A stretch of DNA of 16,561 nt from Bacteroidales bacterium UBA1722 (lineage in GTDB: Bacteria; Bacteroidota; Bacteroidia; Bacteroidales; UBA932), in assembly GCA_002317435.1 (NCBI GenBank), contig DCIQ01000138.1, forward strand, positions 1 to 16,561, read 5' to 3'. Made by a program: the position numbers and the translations under genes. Below the pieces are notes generated by a model, which was given only the letters and a program-made list of their open reading frames with translations, was not told where the DNA came from and ran no database searches. Positions within the stretch are counted from its first letter, which is position 1; every line of letters begins with the position of its first letter. Positions 14,900 to 16,561 of this stretch are shown here, in pieces.

Positions 14900-16246
14900 C
14901 TAAAGTAAAGGGGTCATATACACGGGAAGGAATTGATATCCGTTGTCTTCTTTATAATCCATACAGTGGATGATGTATGGGATGTGAACATCTCCGGCGA
15001 ATTTCTTCCGGAACTTCTCTATTGAAGAGAAGGTGTAGTTCTTGCCGGATTTCACTTCCACAGGGCAAATGTTGTGCGCATTTGTGAGGGTGGGCTTTTC
15101 GACGAGGAAGTCTATCTCCATGCGATTCTCTGCGACATCTGAGTTCTTGCTGAAGAAATATAATGAATGGCCGCTTGCGACCAGCATTTGAGCTACGATA
15201 TTCTCAACCAGCATACCCATATTGATTTCCAACTTGTCCAGCATGAGTTTCTGATACAGTTCCTCTCCCTGAATCAACTTCTCATCAAAGGCATGTGATA
15301 TCAGAAGCCCGGTATCCCCCATATAACACTTGAAAGTGATATCATCACGTTTGAGCCTCATGCCCACTTGCGGTTCGGTCACATTATAGCATATGTTGAC
15401 GAATCTGGCATCTTTAAGCCATAGGAATGACGACTCGTAGCTTCTGAATCTTGCCCCATGTTCTATATCTGCCAGTTTGAATTTCTTTTTATGTCTCTGC
15501 AACTCGCCGGGAATCTGATCCCAGACAGCCTTTACTTTTTCCGTGTAGCCTTTGACATGCTTGTCAATGCTCCTGCGATACAGGGATAGGATATCCCGTT
15601 TCACCATATCGACTTTCTGAAAATTCCTCGTCTCCACGAATTTCATAACAGCCTGAGGCATGCCTCCGACTATCAGATACTGACGGAAAAGAGCCATCGT
15701 CTTGCGATGCATCGGACCCATAGGCATTTTCTTTTCAAAGCAGTGCCTGACGAACGGCCATGTCATATCATCGCCGAGAGCCCAGAGGAACTCCTCAAAA
15801 TCCATAGGATTCATGGGAAGGGAACGTTCCTCCGACGGGATAAGAATATCCCGGGTATTCTCGTTGATACTGACTAATGACCCCGTCTCGATATAATCAT
15901 AACGTCTATCTGCAACAAGATGCTTGATGGCTTGCCTCGCCATAGGATACTTCTGAACTTCATCGAATATGATCAATGACTCTCTCTCATAGAGTTGAAC
16001 TCCGGCAACGTTCTGAAGAAACATGAGGAATGTGTCAGTTTCGTTCAGATACTCATCGAAGACAGCTTTCATAGCTTTACTGATATGGGCGAAGTCAACA
16101 AGGATATACGATTTGTATTCCTTCTTGGCAAACTCCTCAACTATATAACTCTTACCGACACGACGTGCCCCTTCAACAAGAAGTGCTACCGCACCTTGTT
16201 CCTCATTCTTCCACTTCAAGAGGTCTTCATAGATTTTTCTTTTCAT
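14900..16246 (-). CDS. AAA+ ATPase of the DUF4143 family
   Basis: The protein is an ATP-binding protein with a P-loop AAA+ module followed by a DUF4143 domain. Counting from the ATG at 16246, Walker A is GARRVGKS (residues 26-33), Walker B is LIIFDEVQ (about 91-98), and the sensor-like TGSLVSI region follows at about 140. The C-terminal part has EIDFLVEK and PVEVKSGK, the pattern of a PD-(D/E)XK nuclease-like core common in this family, so it may bind or cut DNA. The start at 16246 is preferred over 16270 because family members begin MKRKIY and because a TATCTTTA box overlaps the 16270 start. Such genes are often mobile or linked to defence and toxin-like systems; no specific role is known. 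It is convergent with the TPR gene. Confidence 0.85.
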   Translation of the reverse strand: MKRKIYEDLLKWKNEEQGAVALLVEGARRVGKSYIVEEFAKKEYKSYILVDFAHISKAMKAVFDEYLNETDTFLMFLQNVAGVQLYERESLIIFDEVQKYPMARQAIKHLVADRRYDYIETGSLVSINENTRDILIPSEERSLPMNPMDFEEFLWALGDDMTWPFVRHCFEKKMPMGPMHRKTMALFRQYLIVGGMPQAVMKFVETRNFQKVDMVKRDILSLYRRSIDKHVKGYTEKVKAVWDQIPGELQRHKKKFKLADIEHGARFRSYESSFLWLKDARFVNICYNVTEPQVGMRLKRDDITFKCYMGDTGLLISHAFDEKLIQGEELYQKLMLDKLEINMGMLVENIVAQMLVASGHSLYFFSKNSDVAENRMEIDFLVEKPTLTNAHNICPVEVKSGKNYTFSSIEKFRKKFAGDVHIPYIIHCMDYKEDNGYQFLPVYMTPLL

Positions 16247-16269
16247 GCCATGCTCATATTGAATCGGCA

Positions 16270-16277
16270 TAAAGATA
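16270..16277 (-). promoter_or_regulatory. Possible -7 box for the minus-strand ATPase gene
   Basis: Read on the minus strand, 16277-16270 is TATCTTTA, seven of eight matches to TAnnTTTG. It overlaps the upstream ATG at 16270, so if it is used, transcription would start about 15 bases before the ATG at 16246. No strong -33 element is seen; a TTTC about 20 bases upstream falls inside the first 33-bp repeat copy. Confidence 0.3.
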
Positions 16278-16286
16278 GACTATTAT

Positions 16287-16370
16287 CACCAAATGGAGAA
16301 ATTTATTGAGGATGTTTTGCACCAAATCCAGAATTTTACAGCGTGCCGTTCGCACCAAAAGGAGATTTTG
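16287..16370. repeat. Three 18-bp repeats at an exact 33-bp period in a divergent upstream region
   Basis: Copies start at 16287 (CACCAAATGGAGAAATTT), 16320 (CACCAAATCCAGAATTTT) and 16353 (CACCAAAAGGAGATTTTG). Starts are 33 bases apart, about three turns of B-DNA, so the copies face the same side of the helix. The core is CACCAAA plus an AG-A-TTT tail; the 15 bases between copies are unrelated. They lie between two divergent ATPase genes, as an operator array would. The copies are not identical, and the spacers too short, for a CRISPR array. Confidence 0.75.
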
Positions 16371-16380
16371 ATAGACACGG

Positions 16381-16424
16381 AAACTCTACGAAAAATCAAA
16401 TTATTTTGATAAATCGTAGAGTTT
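16381..16424 (+). promoter_or_regulatory. 44-nt two-tier hairpin upstream of the second ATPase gene
   Basis: Positions 16381-16391 (AAACTCTACGA) are the exact reverse complement of 16414-16424, giving an 11-bp stem. Inside it, across a 3x3 internal loop of A residues, ATCAAA (16395-16400) pairs with TTTGAT (16405-16410) around a TTAT loop. The stem ends at the first usable start codon of the downstream gene, so it could hide that start or serve as an operator. There is no terminator-like U-tract. Confidence 0.6.
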
Positions 16425-16561
16425 TGATATGTCTACATCGAGAAATCAAACAGAGTGACACGACGAGAAGAAAAATTGAACAGCAGCTTATTGACTGGAA
16501 AACTATGGAGGGGCGAAAACCTCTTTTGATCAATGGGGCCAGACAGGTCGGAAAGACATAT
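16424..16561 (+). CDS. Second AAA+ ATPase, N-terminal fragment (3' end outside window)
   Basis: The frame open to the window end encodes RKIEQQLIDWKTMEGRKPLL, then INGARQVGKTY, an N-terminus and Walker A motif closely like those of the DUF4143/ATP-binding family and homologous to the minus-strand gene just upstream. Most of the protein lies beyond the window. The start is uncertain: there is no ATG in this frame before residue-equivalent M at 16515, which lies too close to Walker A. TTG at 16424 is the best candidate, GTG at 16343 and TTG at 16406 are others, and the frame is open back to a TGA at 16307. An ATG at 16429 in another frame stops after nine codons, so a small frameshift near the start is also possible. 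Confidence 0.6.
   Translation, partial: MICLHREIKQSDTTRRKIEQQLIDWKTMEGRKPLLINGARQVGKTY

Noticed and set aside
16287..16370. CRISPR-like spacing of the three repeats
   Set aside because: Copies differ from each other, spacers are 15 bases, there are only three units and no cas gene nearby.

Overview
The window looks like a chromosomal segment of a member of Bacteroidales (phylum Bacteroidota). The signs are the long multi-ferredoxin RnfB, an rnf operon ordered B-C-D-G-E-A behind a RseC-type gene, -7 promoter boxes of the form TAnnTTTG, few Shine-Dalgarno sites, and TIR, TPR and DUF4143 proteins typical of gut Bacteroidales. Genus cannot be fixed from the sequence; an Alistipes/Rikenellaceae-like organism is one guess.

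Positions 1-11289 form a compact, fairly GC-rich housekeeping region, all on the + strand. It opens with the 3' end of dnaB, a secreted DUF3108 protein and a RseC/MucC-type membrane protein. A complete six-subunit Rnf complex (rnfB, C, D, G, E, A; 1717-6768) follows, coupled to ion transport across the membrane and moving electrons between ferredoxin and NAD. Next come a small TPR protein, L-aspartate oxidase (nadB) and quinolinate phosphoribosyltransferase (nadC), two of the three NAD biosynthesis steps from aspartate; nadA is not here. A TGS/uridine-kinase-like protein with its own promoter closes the region. Most of these genes overlap or are separated by a few bases, so long co-transcripts are likely.

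Positions 11290-14700 change character: the DNA is more AT-rich and the genes look accessory. A TIR-domain protein with one membrane anchor and a beta-rich outer domain is followed by a signal-peptide protein and a TPR protein. The last two read as halves of one secreted protein of about 677 residues, split by a +1 frameshift near 13159. The TIR anchor protein and the secreted TPR protein look like a two-part envelope sensing or defence module.

Positions 14696-14899 hold no gene but contain a GC-rich, strongly foldable element: a 10-bp palindrome, a 9-bp stem and a 16-bp stem. From 14900 to the end are two divergent AAA+ ATPase genes, the first (- strand) complete and of the DUF4143 family, the second (+ strand) cut by the window edge just after its Walker A motif. 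Their shared upstream region carries three copies of an 18-bp sequence at an exact 33-bp period and then a 44-nt hairpin, an arrangement that suggests operator or iteron-like control.
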